A model generated the notes under the pieces. That model worked only from the letters and a program-made list of their open reading frames with translations, searched no databases and was not told the origin of the DNA. DNA of 64,000 nt from positions 124,001-188,000 of the forward strand of contig NZ_QNRT01000004.1 of the NCBI RefSeq assembly GCF_003315245.1, read 5' to 3'. The stretch is from Arenicella xantha (GTDB lineage: Bacteria; Pseudomonadota; Gammaproteobacteria; Arenicellales; Arenicellaceae). The position numbers were made by a program, and so were the translations under genes. The first letter of the stretch is position 1; every line of letters starts with the position of its first letter. Shown here in pieces: positions 63,754 through 64,000 of the stretch.

Positions 63754-64000
63754 TTATAGTTCGATTGTATGCGTTTTTAGCTCGAATCCTTCCGACTGGT
63801 AGCGTTTATATCGTGCTCTGGCGGCTTGTTTTGCATCGTCGTCAGCATCCACAATCTCGGCTATTCGAGCAAAGTGATGGCTAAATAGCGGGATTGTGGT
63901 GCCGACGTTGATTAATACATCGTACTGCCGTTCGAGCACTGTCGGAGTCACGTCATTTTGACCTCCGATATGGACTGCCGACAACGGCTTTGCTTCTTCA
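63754..64000 (-). CDS. holC: DNA polymerase III chi subunit HolC, C-terminal part
   Basis: The frame is open from the right edge (64000), so this is the 3' part of a gene that begins outside. The ending RQYDVLINVGTTIPLFSHHFARIAEIVDADDDAKQAARARYKRYQSEGF and FELKTHTIEL is the HolC C-terminal pattern. Chi binds SSB and is part of the DnaX clamp-loader complex. It is followed after 137 bases by valS, the conserved order. The visible part has about 81 residues, a little over half of the protein. Confidence 0.88.
   Translation of the reverse strand, partial: EEAKPLSAVHIGGQNDVTPTVLERQYDVLINVGTTIPLFSHHFARIAEIVDADDDAKQAARARYKRYQSEGFELKTHTIEL

Overview
The window looks like a chromosomal segment of a free-living gammaproteobacterium of moderate G+C. 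The evidence is gene content and order: an initiator tRNA followed by rimP-nusA-infB-rbfA-truB-rpsO-pnp, a holC-valS pair, hflD, ubiK, truD, an rsxB-nth pair, a RelA-type (p)ppGpp synthetase and an ECF sigma factor paired with a DUF3379 anti-sigma factor. I cannot fix the genus. A deep-branching marine lineage such as Arenicella or Granulosicoccus relatives would fit, but that is inference. No insertion sequence, prophage or CRISPR array was seen.

Layout. 1-3.4 kb: the end of a surface-polysaccharide locus (polymerase-like membrane protein, NodU/CmcH carbamoyltransferase, WecA/MraY-like glycosyl-phosphate transferase). 3.5-16.6 kb: tRNA-Ser, tRNA-fMet and the transcription/translation/RNA-decay operon, interrupted between rbfA and truB by a gene for an unrecognised 1042-residue membrane-anchored protein. 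16.7-18.7 kb: a LasA-like M23 endopeptidase gene, and ubiK. 25.5 down to 18.8 kb (minus strand): metG-rsxB-nth-FIST protein, then arsS and a two-domain glycosyltransferase. 25.6-30.9 kb: two envelope proteins, a deoxynucleoside kinase with panB-panC, and serB. 31-35.9 kb: a tightly packed operon (Gfo/Idh oxidoreductase, DUF192 protein, S9 peptidase, hflD, secreted protein). 35.9-40.7 kb: secreted or envelope genes (SGNH-like protein, lectin-like hypothetical, acyltransferase-3, second SGNH-like protein). 40.9-54.7 kb: cinA, TauE/bioA, an esterase followed by ECF sigma and anti-sigma, an SCO-PCuAC copper chaperone fusion with a metallo-hydrolase, SPFH/NfeD, truD-pabB and relA. 54.7-57.4 kb: an accessory patch with an orphan reading-frame fragment, an AT-rich GrpB gene and a large PAS/LuxR/alpha-beta-hydrolase regulator. 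57.7-64 kb: mdh, a DUF1244/flavodoxin/EamA operon, a possible small gene, valS and the end of holC.

Most of the window is housekeeping. The most interesting observations are: (i) a RelA-type protein (EFDD synthetase motif) that keeps every hydrolase residue I can check; (ii) a LuxR-type regulator whose fused alpha/beta-hydrolase domain has valine where the nucleophilic serine should be, so it may be a receptor; (iii) a short C-terminal tail (roughly VV(P/I)...I(S/N/K)LLL) shared by three unrelated secreted proteins; (iv) arsS and a glycosyltransferase in the same frame, separated only by a stop codon and one codon; (v) a single-polypeptide SCO-PCuAC copper chaperone; and (vi) the large unknown protein inside the rbfA-truB operon. 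All were read by eye without database searches.
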